Position numbers and translations under genes: made by a program. Under the pieces are notes generated by a model. That model was given only the letters and a program-made list of their open reading frames with translations, did not search any database and was not told the DNA's origin. A DNA stretch of 48,380 nucleotides, from NCBI GenBank assembly GCA_016124645.1, contig WGNE01000032.1:1-48380 (forward strand). The letters are read 5' to 3'. The stretch's first letter is position 1. Every line of letters begins with the position of its first letter. The stretch comes from Alphaproteobacteria bacterium (lineage in GTDB: Bacteria > Pseudomonadota > Alphaproteobacteria > Micavibrionales > UBA2020). Below are positions 16,218-24,538 of the stretch, piece after piece.

Positions 16218-16733
16218 TTACTTCAGCGTTTCGAGATACTTGATGACGTCGGCGCGGTCCTGCGCTTTTTTCAGGCCGGCGAAGGTCATTTTCGTGCCGT
16301 CGATGGTCTTGCGCGGGTTCCACAGGAAGTGGTTCAGGTGATCGACGTCCCAGGTTTCCTTCGACAGCGATTCCATCGCGCTGGAATAGGAGAAGCCGGC
16401 CATATGCGCGTGGTGGTTGCCGACGATGCCGAAGAGGTTCGGGCCGATGCGGGCGGGCTCGCCCTTGCCCAGCGTGTGGCAGGAAGCGCAGATCTTGGCG
16501 ATCTGCTTGCCCTTTTCGGCATCCGCGGTTTTCATCAGGTCGTCGATCGGCTCCGGCCCGGTGGGGGCGGCGGCGACGGGCGCGGCTTCTTCCCCGCCCG
16601 CGGCGGCGATGACATAAGCGTTCTTCTCCAGCGGCTCGGGGTGGTAGAGCTCGTGGGAGAGGAACCAGCACAGCATGCTGATGATGCCGGCGACGAGGAA
16701 GGCGGCGAAAATTTTGTTGGTTTCCATGCTCAT
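16218..16733 (-). CDS. Membrane-anchored class I cytochrome c (c550/CycM-like)
   Basis: The protein has 171 residues. An uncleaved N-terminal anchor (about residues 8-26) is followed by an Ala/Pro-rich linker and a class I haem domain with CASCH (C82, C85, H86). The sixth ligand is probably M149 in GTKMTFAGL. The layout matches the alphaproteobacterial membrane cytochromes that carry electrons to terminal oxidases. A second in-frame Met at codon 3 is an alternative start. It is a single gene between terminators. Confidence 0.9.
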   Translation of the reverse strand: MSMETNKIFAAFLVAGIISMLCWFLSHELYHPEPLEKNAYVIAAAGGEEAAPVAAAPTGPEPIDDLMKTADAEKGKQIAKICASCHTLGKGEPARIGPNLFGIVGNHHAHMAGFSYSSAMESLSKETWDVDHLNHFLWNPRKTIDGTKMTFAGLKKAQDRADVIKYLETLK

Positions 16734-16810
16734 GGAGGGGAATCCCTTTTTTTATTGTTATTTTTTAACGGCTATACTCTAGACCTTTTTATTCCTTAAA
16801 TCCACCGGGT

Positions 16811-17305
16811 TCAAGCGCGCTTGACGATGGGGTCGGTGGGCTGGATATCGACGTCCCAGGGGAAGTAGATCCAGGTGTCCTGGCTGACCCATGTGACATA
16901 GGTATCGACCAGCGGCTCGCCGTTCGGTTTTGCATAAACGGTCGCGAGGTGGCACTTGGGCAGCATCTCGCGGATGAGCTTGGCGGTATTGCCGGAATCG
17001 ACCAGATCGTCGATGACCAGCCAGCCCTCGCCATCGCCCGTCAGCTCGGCGTTGAAGGTTTTCAGGATGCGGGCCTCGCGCTGGGTCTTGTCGTCGTAGC
17101 TGGAAATGCTGAGGCTTTCGATGACCTTGATGTCCAGCTCGCGCGCCACGATGCCGGTGGGGATGAGCCCGCCGCGGGTGATGCCGATGATGCCCTTCCA
17201 GTTCTCGCCCTTTTCCAGCAGCCGCCAGGCCAGCGCCTTGCTGTCGCGGTGGAACTGGTCCCATGAAACGAGGAAGCGTTTGGGGGCGGGGGATGAATCG
17301 GTCAC
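16811..17305 (-). CDS. gpt: Xanthine(-guanine) phosphoribosyltransferase
   Basis: The 164-residue product resembles E. coli Gpt throughout: WKGIIGITRGGLIPTGIVARELDI, ISSYD, the PRPP-binding loop WLVIDDLVDSGNT and a C-terminal VSQDTWIYFPWDV. It salvages xanthine, guanine or hypoxanthine to nucleotides in the cytosol. The GTG at 17305 is chosen because AAGGAG lies 8 bases upstream; the frame is open far upstream but without coding character. A repeated GTATATAC element sits at the likely promoter. Confidence 0.92.
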   Translation of the reverse strand: MTDSSPAPKRFLVSWDQFHRDSKALAWRLLEKGENWKGIIGITRGGLIPTGIVARELDIKVIESLSISSYDDKTQREARILKTFNAELTGDGEGWLVIDDLVDSGNTAKLIREMLPKCHLATVYAKPNGEPLVDTYVTWVSQDTWIYFPWDVDIQPTDPIVKRA

Positions 17306-17322
17306 TTGGGGCACTCCTTGGC

Positions 17323-17345
17323 GTATATACCTGCGGTATATATAC
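17323..17345 (-). promoter_or_regulatory. GTATATAC paired element upstream of gpt
   Basis: GTATATAC, CTGCG and GTATATATAC form a symmetric AT-rich element 18-40 bases before the gpt start. It may contain the -10 sequence (TATATA) and could bind a regulator. No purine-box homology is recognised. Confidence 0.35.
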
Positions 17346-17470
17346 AGGAACCCGGCACGGCAAGCCAAGAGTTGCGGCGCGCAAAATAAAATTCGCGGGA
17401 TAAAATTCATTGCGGGCGCGCGCGAAGGCTTTGATATAGTGGGAGAAGGCTCATATCCCGGAACAACATT

Positions 17471-17896
17471 ATGTTTATTGCGACCTGGCTGCCGTATGCG
17501 ATGCTCGCCCTGTTCGGCTGGGGCGTGACGGCGTTTTTGCCCAAGCTGGCCCTGAAGTCGCTGAGCCCGCGGCACCTCATCGTCTATCACTCGCTGTTCT
17601 TCCTGTGCGGGGTGAGCCTCGTGCAGCTTTTTTACGGCGGGCCGGAATTCGAGCCGCGCGGCGTGCTGCTCGCGCTGGCCACGGGGTTCAGCGGCAGCCT
17701 CGGCCAGCTCATCTACCTCGAGGCGCTCCGGCGCGGGCCGCTCATCTATGTTTCCATGATCTCCTCGCTCTATTCGCTGGTGGCCACGGTGCTGTCCTGC
17801 GTGCTGCTGCACGCGCCGCTGACGCCGCGCCATGCGGCGGGCGTCTTGCTGGGGGTCGCCTCCATCGTCTTGTTGGGGGCCACGCGTGACAAATAG
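17471..17896 (+). CDS. EamA/DMT transporter, N-terminal half-size protein
   Basis: The product has 141 residues and about five membrane helices, the size of one EamA domain; usual EamA transporters carry two in a single chain. The stretch WGVTAFLPKLALKSLSP is echoed in the next gene (WGFWAFLPKLALQSMQP), so the two are homologous halves. Basic residues fall in loops 1 and 3 and at the C-terminus. It overlaps the next gene by 11 bases (GTGACAAATAG). It probably pairs with that product to form a drug/metabolite-type transporter. Substrate unknown. Confidence 0.8.
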   Translation: MFIATWLPYAMLALFGWGVTAFLPKLALKSLSPRHLIVYHSLFFLCGVSLVQLFYGGPEFEPRGVLLALATGFSGSLGQLIYLEALRRGPLIYVSMISSLYSLVATVLSCVLLHAPLTPRHAAGVLLGVASIVLLGATRDK

Positions 17897-18320
17897 CCCG
17901 CATCCGAACAAGAACTGGTTGCCGCCTGCCGTCGCCGCCATGCTGATGTGGGGCTTCTGGGCCTTCCTGCCCAAGCTGGCCCTGCAGTCCATGCAGCCGC
18001 ACAGCGTGATTTTTTACGAGGCCTTCGGCAACCTCATGGTCGCCCTGCCGGTGCTTGTCAGCCTGCGGCTGCGGCTGGAGCATAACCGCAACGCGGTGCT
18101 GATCACCCTCGTGTCCAGCACGCTGACGGTCTGCGCGGTCCTGCTTTTCTTCCTCGCCTTGCAGCGCGGGCCGGTCGCCGTTATCGTCACCATGACGGCG
18201 ATGTATCCCATCGTGGCGCTGGTGCTGGCCTGGGCGGTGCTGGGCGAGCGGCTGAACAGGCTGCAGCTGGCCGCGGTCTGCATGGCGCTGGGGGCCATCT
18301 GGCTGCTGGCGTCGCCGTGA
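17886..18320 (+). CDS. EamA/DMT transporter, C-terminal half-size protein
   Basis: From the GTG at 17886 the product has 144 residues and five helices: N-terminus VTNSPHPNKNW, first helix ending WAFLPKLAL, last helix LQLAAVCMALGAIWLLA. Basic residues gather at the N-terminus and in loops 2 (RLRLEHNRN) and 4 (GERLNRL), the opposite parity to the upstream half. By the positive-inside rule the two would sit in the membrane in inverted orientations, like the two halves of a full EamA protein. The split could be an old gene fission or a recent frameshift in a full-length gene. Confidence 0.8.
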   Translation: MTNSPHPNKNWLPPAVAAMLMWGFWAFLPKLALQSMQPHSVIFYEAFGNLMVALPVLVSLRLRLEHNRNAVLITLVSSTLTVCAVLLFFLALQRGPVAVIVTMTAMYPIVALVLAWAVLGERLNRLQLAAVCMALGAIWLLASP

Positions 18321-18338
18321 TGAAAAAGGCGAAGCGGC

Positions 18339-18719
18339 ATGGTTGAAGACATATTTTTCATGGGCAAGAAGATCGACGACGCGGCGATGCGGCGCATCTC
18401 CGATTGCTTCGACGAGAAGATCGACGACATCCGCCTGTGCCAGGCCGTGCTGGTGCTGGCGATGAAGAAGGAAAACGCGCTGGCCCGCAGCGCCTTCGCA
18501 AGGGCGCTTAAACAAGGTTATTGCAGCTATGCCGACGGCAAGCGCGAGGCCCGCCAGCTCATCCGCGAGGCGCGGCGGCGGCTGGGCTACAAATACACGT
18601 TTGGCGAAAAACTCGCGCGTTTCCGGCGCGGGTTGAAGACTTTTCTGGACGGCACCGAATTCGCCTACCAGACGCGGCGGCTGTTCGACGACGTGAAGCA
18701 TTTCTTTTTCCGCGAGTAG
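18339..18719 (+). CDS. Hypothetical basic, helical cytosolic protein (126 aa)
   Basis: The ATG at 18339 follows AAAAAGG. The product has 126 residues, mostly predicted alpha-helix, rich in Arg and Lys (KREARQLIREARRRLGYKY) and with no signal peptide or membrane segment. It begins 18 bases after the second transporter half, so it is probably in the same transcript, and a terminator follows. I do not recognise the family. Confidence 0.65.
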   Translation: MVEDIFFMGKKIDDAAMRRISDCFDEKIDDIRLCQAVLVLAMKKENALARSAFARALKQGYCSYADGKREARQLIREARRRLGYKYTFGEKLARFRRGLKTFLDGTEFAYQTRRLFDDVKHFFFRE

Positions 18720-18730
18720 GAGTGTGGAAT

Positions 18731-18765
18731 AAAAAAGCCGCCCCCGCGAAGGGACGGCTTTTTTT
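18731..18765. terminator. Bidirectional intrinsic terminator
   Basis: AAAAAAGCCG and CGGCTTTTTTT flank a 14-base loop. It lies between the convergent gene ending at 18719 and the aldo/keto reductase ending at 18786. Confidence 0.85.
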
Positions 18766-18785
18766 GGCGTTTCCGGCGCGTGGCT

Positions 18786-19622
18786 TCAAGCGGCCTGCGT
18801 CTTGTCCCAGTGCGGCGCCCATTCGGGATTGATGAGGCGGCCGCCTTCGTGGCCCAGCGCATGGATCTTGTTCATGTCGTCGGCGTCCAGCTCGAAATTG
18901 AAGATGTCGAAATTCTCGCGGATATGGTCCTCGCCCGCCGCCTTCGGAATGGCCGCGACGCGGTCCTGCTGCACCAGCCAGCGCAGCGCGATTTGCGAGA
19001 CGCTCTTGCCGTGCTTGTGGGCGATGGTCTTCAGCGCTTCCTCGTCGCGGATCTTGCCGCGGGCGAGGGGGGAATAGGCGGTCAGGAACATGTCGTGGCT
19101 GCGCACGAATTCCAGCACCGGCGCCTGCGAGAGGAAAGGATGGTATTCCACCTGGTTGGTCGCGATGGGCGTGCCGATGTCTTCCACCACTTCCTTCATT
19201 TGCGCGACGGTGTAGTTGGAAACGCCGATGAGCTTCGCGCGGCCGTCGAGGCGCACGCTGTCGAGCGCCTTCATCTGCTCGGCGAAGGAAACCTCCTTGA
19301 CCGGCCAGTGGATGAGCAGCAGATCGACGTAATCGGTCTTCAGTTTTTTCAGGCTTTCCTCGACCGATTTTTGCAGCGCGCCCTCGCGCACGCTCGACAT
19401 CCAGACCTTGGTGGTCAGGAAAATCTCCTCGCGGTTGACGCCGCTGGACTGCAGGGCGTTGCCGACTTCCTCCTCGTTCTCGTAAATCTGGGCGGTATCG
19501 ATGTGCCGGTAGCCGACCTCGAGCGCCTTGGCGATGCCGGCCTCGCAGGCCTTGTCGCGCAATTGCCACGTGCCGTAGCCCAGCGCCGGAATCTTGTGAT
19601 TTTTCAATTCGATGTAAAGCAT
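18786..19622 (-). CDS. dkgB: Aldo/keto reductase, 2,5-diketo-D-gluconate reductase type
   Basis: This NADPH-dependent cytosolic reductase has 278 residues and a TIM-barrel fold. The catalytic tetrad is visible: D42 and Y47 in HIDTAQIYENE, K72 in TTKVW and H105 in LLLIHWP. Family signatures GVSNY and IPKAAGEDHIREN are present. It resembles E. coli DkgB in length and motifs, which reduces 2,5-diketogluconate and methylglyoxal-like carbonyls. The exact substrate cannot be told from sequence. Confidence 0.85.
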   Translation of the reverse strand: MLYIELKNHKIPALGYGTWQLRDKACEAGIAKALEVGYRHIDTAQIYENEEEVGNALQSSGVNREEIFLTTKVWMSSVREGALQKSVEESLKKLKTDYVDLLLIHWPVKEVSFAEQMKALDSVRLDGRAKLIGVSNYTVAQMKEVVEDIGTPIATNQVEYHPFLSQAPVLEFVRSHDMFLTAYSPLARGKIRDEEALKTIAHKHGKSVSQIALRWLVQQDRVAAIPKAAGEDHIRENFDIFNFELDADDMNKIHALGHEGGRLINPEWAPHWDKTQAA

Positions 19623-19732
19623 AGCCTGCTCCCTTGCGGTTGGATGAAAATATATTTGCGGATGAATGGTCGAAAAACCTGATTAACAAAGATAGGGCAT
19701 GGGGCAGGAAAAACAAGGGGCAAAGGGCGGCG

Positions 19733-20581
19733 TCACGCCGGCTCGAAATCCAGCTTCGCGCCCCAGAATTTTTCGATAAGCCCCAGCGCGTCGGGGGCAT
19801 ATCCGGTGGAGAGGAACTTGCGCGCGCCGCCGGTGCCGACGTCGAATTCCTTGTGCTTTTCGATATAGGGCACCAGCGCGCCCGCGGTGGCTTCGGGCTG
19901 GTGGATGATGGGGGTGCCGGGCGGCAGGGCTTCGGCGAAGATATCCGCCACCAGCGGGTAATGGGTGCAGCCGAGGATGACGCTGTCCGGCGCGCCGCCG
20001 CCCAGTTTTTCGCGCAGGCGGGAAACGTAGTCGCTGACCAGCGCGCGCAGGTCGTCGCGCGGGCGGCCCGTCTCGATCGCGCCCGCCAGCGCGGGGCAGG
20101 CCTGCTGCACCACCTTGATGTCCGCCCGGCGCTTGCGGATCTCGAAGGGATAGGTGCCGGTGGCGACGGTGCGCTCCGTCGCGAAGACGGCGACGACGGA
20201 GCCGTCGGGCACGCCCTTGTGAAGCTGTTTTTCCTCGTACCAGTCCAGCCCCGTCGCGGCCTCGATGGTCGGCACGACGATGCTGAGCGCGTTGCGTTTC
20301 ACGCCGTCCTTCAGGTACAGGGCGGGCAGCCATTGCTGTTGCACCCAGCGCAGGGTGACGGCGGCCGCCGTATTGCAGGCGACGACGACGAGGGTGCAGC
20401 CTTCCGCATAGAGCCGCTCCAGCCCCGCGCAGGTCAGGTTCAGCACGTCCAGCGGCTCGCGCGTGCCATAGGGGGTGTTCTTGTTGTCGCCGAGATAGAC
20501 GAAGTCGCAGGCGGGCAAGGCCTCGATAAGCGCGCGGTGAATGGTGAGGCCGCCAAAGCCGCTGTCGAATACGCCGATCAT
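19733..20581 (-). CDS. murI: Glutamate racemase
   Basis: MurI makes D-glutamate for peptidoglycan in the cytosol. The 282-residue product begins MIGVFDSGFGGLTI. Its two catalytic cysteines are C69 in VVACNTAAA and C205 in ILGCTHYPL, and it also has YLGDNKNTPYG. It lies downstream of polA on the same strand, separated by a REP-like hairpin. Confidence 0.95.
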   Translation of the reverse strand: MIGVFDSGFGGLTIHRALIEALPACDFVYLGDNKNTPYGTREPLDVLNLTCAGLERLYAEGCTLVVVACNTAAAVTLRWVQQQWLPALYLKDGVKRNALSIVVPTIEAATGLDWYEEKQLHKGVPDGSVVAVFATERTVATGTYPFEIRKRRADIKVVQQACPALAGAIETGRPRDDLRALVSDYVSRLREKLGGGAPDSVILGCTHYPLVADIFAEALPPGTPIIHQPEATAGALVPYIEKHKEFDVGTGGARKFLSTGYAPDALGLIEKFWGAKLDFEPA

Positions 20582-20671
20582 GGGGGTGCGCCGCTCTTCC
20601 TTGTTTTTTGTTACGGACGTATCAGGATATTATAATCTTTTTTCCGGCGGGTGGGGAGATTTTGCCTTTCT

Positions 20672-20695
20672 CCCTCTCCCGCAAGCGGGAGAGGG
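20672..20695. repeat. REP-like perfect palindrome after polA
   Basis: CCCTCTCCCGC, AA, GCGGGAGAGGG form an 11-bp stem with a two-base loop, extended by partly paired flanks (CCTTTC / GAAGG). It begins 9 bases downstream of the polA stop. There is no T run, so it is more like a repetitive extragenic palindrome than a classical terminator. A degenerate relative is at 15751-15775. Confidence 0.65.
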
Positions 20696-20703
20696 GAAGG
20701 TCG

Positions 20704-23496
20704 TCAATGCGCCTCGGCCCAGTCCTTGCCCCAGCCGGCCTCGGCCGCGAGGGGGACGCCGATGCCCGCGCCGGCGGCTTCCATGACTTTCCTGACCAGC
20801 GCCTCGGTTTCCTCTTTTTCCTTTACCGGCACCTCGAACAGCAGTTCGTCATGCACCTGCAAAAGCATTCTTGCGCCCAGCTTCGCTTTTTGCAGCGCGG
20901 GGACGAGGGCGATCATGGCGCGTTTCATGATGTCCGCCGCCGTGCCCTGCAGCGGGGCGTTGACGGCCTGGCGCTCGGCGAAGTTGCGCATGGAAGGATT
21001 CTTGTCGTTGATGCCGCGCACGAAGCATTTGCGCCCGTAATAGGTCTTCACGTAGTTGTGCTTGCGCGCGTATTCCTTCATCTCCTCCATGAACTTTTCC
21101 AGCTCGGGGAAACGGGCGAGGTATTGCCTGATGTAATTCGCGGCCTCGCCCTGCGGAATGTTCAGCTGCTTGGCGAGCCCGAAGGCCGAAATGCCGTAGA
21201 TGATGCCGAAGTTGATGGCCTTGGCGTTGCGGCGGATGTCGGGCGTCATCTTCTCCAGCGGCACGTCGAAGACCTGGCTGGCCGTGGCCGCGTGAATGTC
21301 GATGCCGTCGTGGAAGGCCTGTTTCAGCGCCTTGATGTCGGCGAGCTCGGCGGCGAGGCGCAGTTCCACCTGCGAATAATCGACGGAGAGAAGCTCGTAT
21401 CCTTTTTCCGGCACGAAGGCGGCGCGGATGAGCTTGCCGTCGTCGCTGCGGATGGGGATGTTCTGCAGGTTCGGGTCGCTGGAGGACAGCCGCCCCGTGT
21501 TGGTGCCCGCGAGGGAGAAGGAGGTATGCACGCGCCCGGTCTTGGGGTTGATCGCTTCGGGCAGCGCGTCGGCATAGGTGCTTTTCAGCTTTGACAGCCC
21601 GCGCCATTCCAGCACCTTATCGACGATGGGATGCCCCTGCGCCGAGAGGTTTTCCAGCACGTCCGCGCTGGTGGAATAGCCGCCGGTCTTGGTCTTCTTG
21701 CCGCCGGACAGGCCCATGGAGCCGAAAAGAACCTCGCCCAGCTGCTTGGGCGAGCCGATGTTGAAGGGCTGGCCCGCCTCGTCCTGTATCTGCGTTTCCA
21801 GTACGGCGATCTTCTTCGCGAATTCGTTGGACAGGCGGCGCAGGATGTCCTTGTCCACCTTGATGCCGGTGAATTCCATTTCCGCGACGATGGGCACCAG
21901 CGGGCGTTCCAGCGTTTCATAAACCGTCGTCATCTGCTCGTGCGGCAGGCGCGGCTTGAACAGTTTGTGCAATTGCAGCGTCACGTCCGCGTCTTCGGCC
22001 GCGTAGTCCAGCGCCTTGTCCAGCGGGACGAGGTCGAAGGTCACCTGCGACTTGCCGCTGCCCGCGACCTCTTTATAGCCGATGGGCTTGTGGTTCAGGA
22101 AAAGCTCGGACAATTCGTCCATGCCGTGCCCGTGCTGGCTGCCGTCGAGCACGTAGGACATCAGCATTGTGTCGTCCACCGGTGCGACGCGGATGCCGTA
22201 GGGCAGGAACATCTGCAGGTCGTATTTGATGTTATGCCCGATCTTCAAGACCGACGGGTCTTCCAGCATGGGCTTCAGCATTTCAAGCGCGCGCTTGACC
22301 GGGATCTGTTTCAGTTCGGGCTTGTCCGCGGGGGCTTCTTCCTCCTTCATCGAAAAATCGAAGCTCTCGGAATAGCCCGCCGGGTCGCGGTGCTGCAGGG
22401 GAATGTAGCAGCCGTTGCCCTTCGCGGTCGAAAGCGAGATGCCGACGAGGTCGGCGCGCGCGGGGGTGAGGTCGGTCGTCTCCGTATCCACGGCGATAAA
22501 GCCCTGCTCCGTCGCGGCGTCGATCCAGCGTTTCAGGGCTTTTTCGTCCTGCACCAGCTCGTATTGATCCGCTTTTTCGGCGTCTTCTTTTTTCGGCGCG
22601 GCGGGGGCGGAATCATTGGCGGCGCCGAATTGTTTTTCCATGCGCGCCAGTACGCTCCTGAAGCCTTGCTCGGACAAAAAGCCGAACAGCTTTTCCTTGT
22701 CGGGCGCGGCGATCTTCAGCGCCTCGATGCCCAGCGGCACCTTCACCGCGTCGTCCAGCCGGACCAGCCGGCGGGAGATGCGGGCTTTCTCCGCGTTTTC
22801 CAGCAGCGTCTCGCGCCGCTTGTTCTGCTTGATCTCTCCCGCGCGTTCCAGCAGCGTGTCGAGGTCGCCGTATTCGTTGATGAGCAGCGCGGCGGTCTTC
22901 ACGCCGATGCCGGGCACGCCGGGCACGTTGTCCGTGCTGTCGCCCGCGAGGGACTGCACGTCCACCACCTTGTCGGGCGTGACGCCGAATTTCTCCATCA
23001 CCGCGTCTTCGCCCATGTACTTGTTCTTCATGGGGTCGTACATGCGCACGCCGGGGCGCAGCAGCTGCATGAGATCCTTGTCGGAGGAAACGATGGTGAC
23101 CGGCAGGCCTTTTTCCGCCGCCAGCTTGGTATAGGTGGCGATGAGGTCGTCGGCTTCAAAGCCTTCCATTTCCAGCGCGGGGATGGAGAAGGCCTCCGTC
23201 GCCTCGCGGATGAGGGGGAATTGCGGGATGAGGTCTTCCGGCGTTTCGTCGCGGTTGGCCTTGTATTCGGGGTAGATGTCGTTGCGGAAGTTCTTGCGTG
23301 CGGCGTCGAAGATGACGGCGATATTGGGCACGTGCATGTCGGTGATGAGCTTGACCAGCATGTTGGTGAAGCCCAGCACGGCGTTGACCGGCGTGCCGTC
23401 CGGCCGGTTGAGCGGCGGCAGCGCGTGATAGGCGCGGAAGATGAAGCCCGATCCATCGACAAGGAATATTTCGTTGTTGCGGTCTTTTTCGTTCAT
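20704..23496 (-). CDS. polA: DNA polymerase I with 5' nuclease and proofreading domains
   Basis: The protein has 930 residues from the ATG at 23496 (MNEKDRNNEIFLVDGSGFIFRAY). In order: a 5' nuclease domain (about 1-300), a 3'-5' exonuclease with intact motifs DTETTDL, NIKYD and YAAEDAD, and a polymerase domain with motif A SVDYSQVELRLAA, motif B RRNAKAINFGIIYG and motif C QVHDELLFEV. It fills gaps in replication and repair. All active-site motifs are present, so proofreading should be functional. The frame is open a further 900 bases upstream but overlaps the divergent methyltransferase and lacks homology. Confidence 0.97.
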   Translation of the reverse strand: MNEKDRNNEIFLVDGSGFIFRAYHALPPLNRPDGTPVNAVLGFTNMLVKLITDMHVPNIAVIFDAARKNFRNDIYPEYKANRDETPEDLIPQFPLIREATEAFSIPALEMEGFEADDLIATYTKLAAEKGLPVTIVSSDKDLMQLLRPGVRMYDPMKNKYMGEDAVMEKFGVTPDKVVDVQSLAGDSTDNVPGVPGIGVKTAALLINEYGDLDTLLERAGEIKQNKRRETLLENAEKARISRRLVRLDDAVKVPLGIEALKIAAPDKEKLFGFLSEQGFRSVLARMEKQFGAANDSAPAAPKKEDAEKADQYELVQDEKALKRWIDAATEQGFIAVDTETTDLTPARADLVGISLSTAKGNGCYIPLQHRDPAGYSESFDFSMKEEEAPADKPELKQIPVKRALEMLKPMLEDPSVLKIGHNIKYDLQMFLPYGIRVAPVDDTMLMSYVLDGSQHGHGMDELSELFLNHKPIGYKEVAGSGKSQVTFDLVPLDKALDYAAEDADVTLQLHKLFKPRLPHEQMTTVYETLERPLVPIVAEMEFTGIKVDKDILRRLSNEFAKKIAVLETQIQDEAGQPFNIGSPKQLGEVLFGSMGLSGGKKTKTGGYSTSADVLENLSAQGHPIVDKVLEWRGLSKLKSTYADALPEAINPKTGRVHTSFSLAGTNTGRLSSSDPNLQNIPIRSDDGKLIRAAFVPEKGYELLSVDYSQVELRLAAELADIKALKQAFHDGIDIHAATASQVFDVPLEKMTPDIRRNAKAINFGIIYGISAFGLAKQLNIPQGEAANYIRQYLARFPELEKFMEEMKEYARKHNYVKTYYGRKCFVRGINDKNPSMRNFAERQAVNAPLQGTAADIMKRAMIALVPALQKAKLGARMLLQVHDELLFEVPVKEKEETEALVRKVMEAAGAGIGVPLAAEAGWGKDWAEAH

Positions 23497-23661
23497 CGGC
23501 GCCGCCCGTCTCAATGCATATGTGCTGATCATGATGACAAGAGGATGCCCGCGATGACCGCCAGAGTCCAGTATGAATGACGCCGCGGCATGGGGCGTTG
23601 ACATAACCTTTGCGCGCTGAAATAATGGAAAAAGGCACGGGAAAACGGGGGAATTTTCAAC

Positions 23662-24450
23662 ATGGTGGAAAGCTTGGCCGATACGGCTTCGGGACTGGAC
23701 GCGGCCGCCGGCCTGACGGAGCCCGGCGGATTGCCGGACAGTTTCTTCGAGCGGATGCGCGCCCTCGGCGTCGGCCTGCGCGAGCAGATGCTGCTTGACC
23801 TCGGCACCGGCACGGGGGCGGTGGCCCTGCGCTACGCCCAGCGCGGCGCGGCGGTCAGCGGCATCGACATTTCCGAGGAAAGGATCGAGCAGGCGAAAGA
23901 GCGCGCGCAGGAAGCGCGGCTGAACGTCGATTACCAGGTCGCCCCCGCCGAGAAGCTGCCCTTCGAGGAGCATATCTTCGACGTCGCGACCGCGCACCAG
24001 TGCTGGCCGCTGTTCGACGCCGCCGTCGTCTCGCGCCAGGTGAAATGGGTGCTGAAGGAGGGCGGGCTGCTCGTCACCAGCCACAGCAACTGGCTGCCCG
24101 ACGAAGACAAGATCGCGCGCAGCGCCGAGGAAATCATCGTGAAGTTCAAGCCCGACTGGCCGGTCGGCTGGCACGGGGTGGTGCAGCCCCTGCCGGGCTG
24201 GGCGGTGCTGTCCTTCCGGTTGCGCGGCATGTTCTATTACGACGCCGACCTGCCCTTCACGCCCGACAGCTGGCGTGAATACCTGCGGGCGCGGCTTTCC
24301 GTCTCGCCGGGCGGCGGGGTGGAACCGCTGGCGGAAGAAGCGCTGGAAAGCTTCGAGGACGAATTGCACGAAATGATGAAGGCGCTGGACCTGCCCGACC
24401 GCTTCACCGTGCGCCACCGCATCGACGCCCACCTGCTGGAGCCCATCTAG
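23662..24450 (+). CDS. Class I SAM-dependent methyltransferase
   Basis: The product has 262 residues. Motif I is LLDLGTGTGAVAL (D46-G52), the acidic end of beta-2 is SGIDISEERIEQA, and a later motif is LPFEEHIFDVATAHQCW. This is a Methyltransf_11-like Rossmann fold. The C-terminal third (PVGWHGVVQPLPGW, LPFTPDSWREYLRAR) resembles methyltransferases annotated for small molecules. It is divergent from polA. Substrate unknown. Confidence 0.8.
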   Translation: MVESLADTASGLDAAAGLTEPGGLPDSFFERMRALGVGLREQMLLDLGTGTGAVALRYAQRGAAVSGIDISEERIEQAKERAQEARLNVDYQVAPAEKLPFEEHIFDVATAHQCWPLFDAAVVSRQVKWVLKEGGLLVTSHSNWLPDEDKIARSAEEIIVKFKPDWPVGWHGVVQPLPGWAVLSFRLRGMFYYDADLPFTPDSWREYLRARLSVSPGGGVEPLAEEALESFEDELHEMMKALDLPDRFTVRHRIDAHLLEPI

Positions 24451-24538
24451 CCCCCTTTAACTTGACCTTGTCATATCGCGCCCGCGGGTGTAGCCTGCGG
24501 CGGTACCCGTTTTGAAAGCATTTTCAAGGAAGGACGCC

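Noticed and set aside
17306-17992. Upstream extension of the gpt frame
   Set aside because: It overlaps the transporter gene on the other strand and the GTG at 17305 has a proper AAGGAG; the upstream part lacks coding character.
23497-24432. Upstream extension of the polA frame
   Set aside because: It lies antisense to the methyltransferase and has no homology; the conserved polymerase start is at MNEKDRN (23496).
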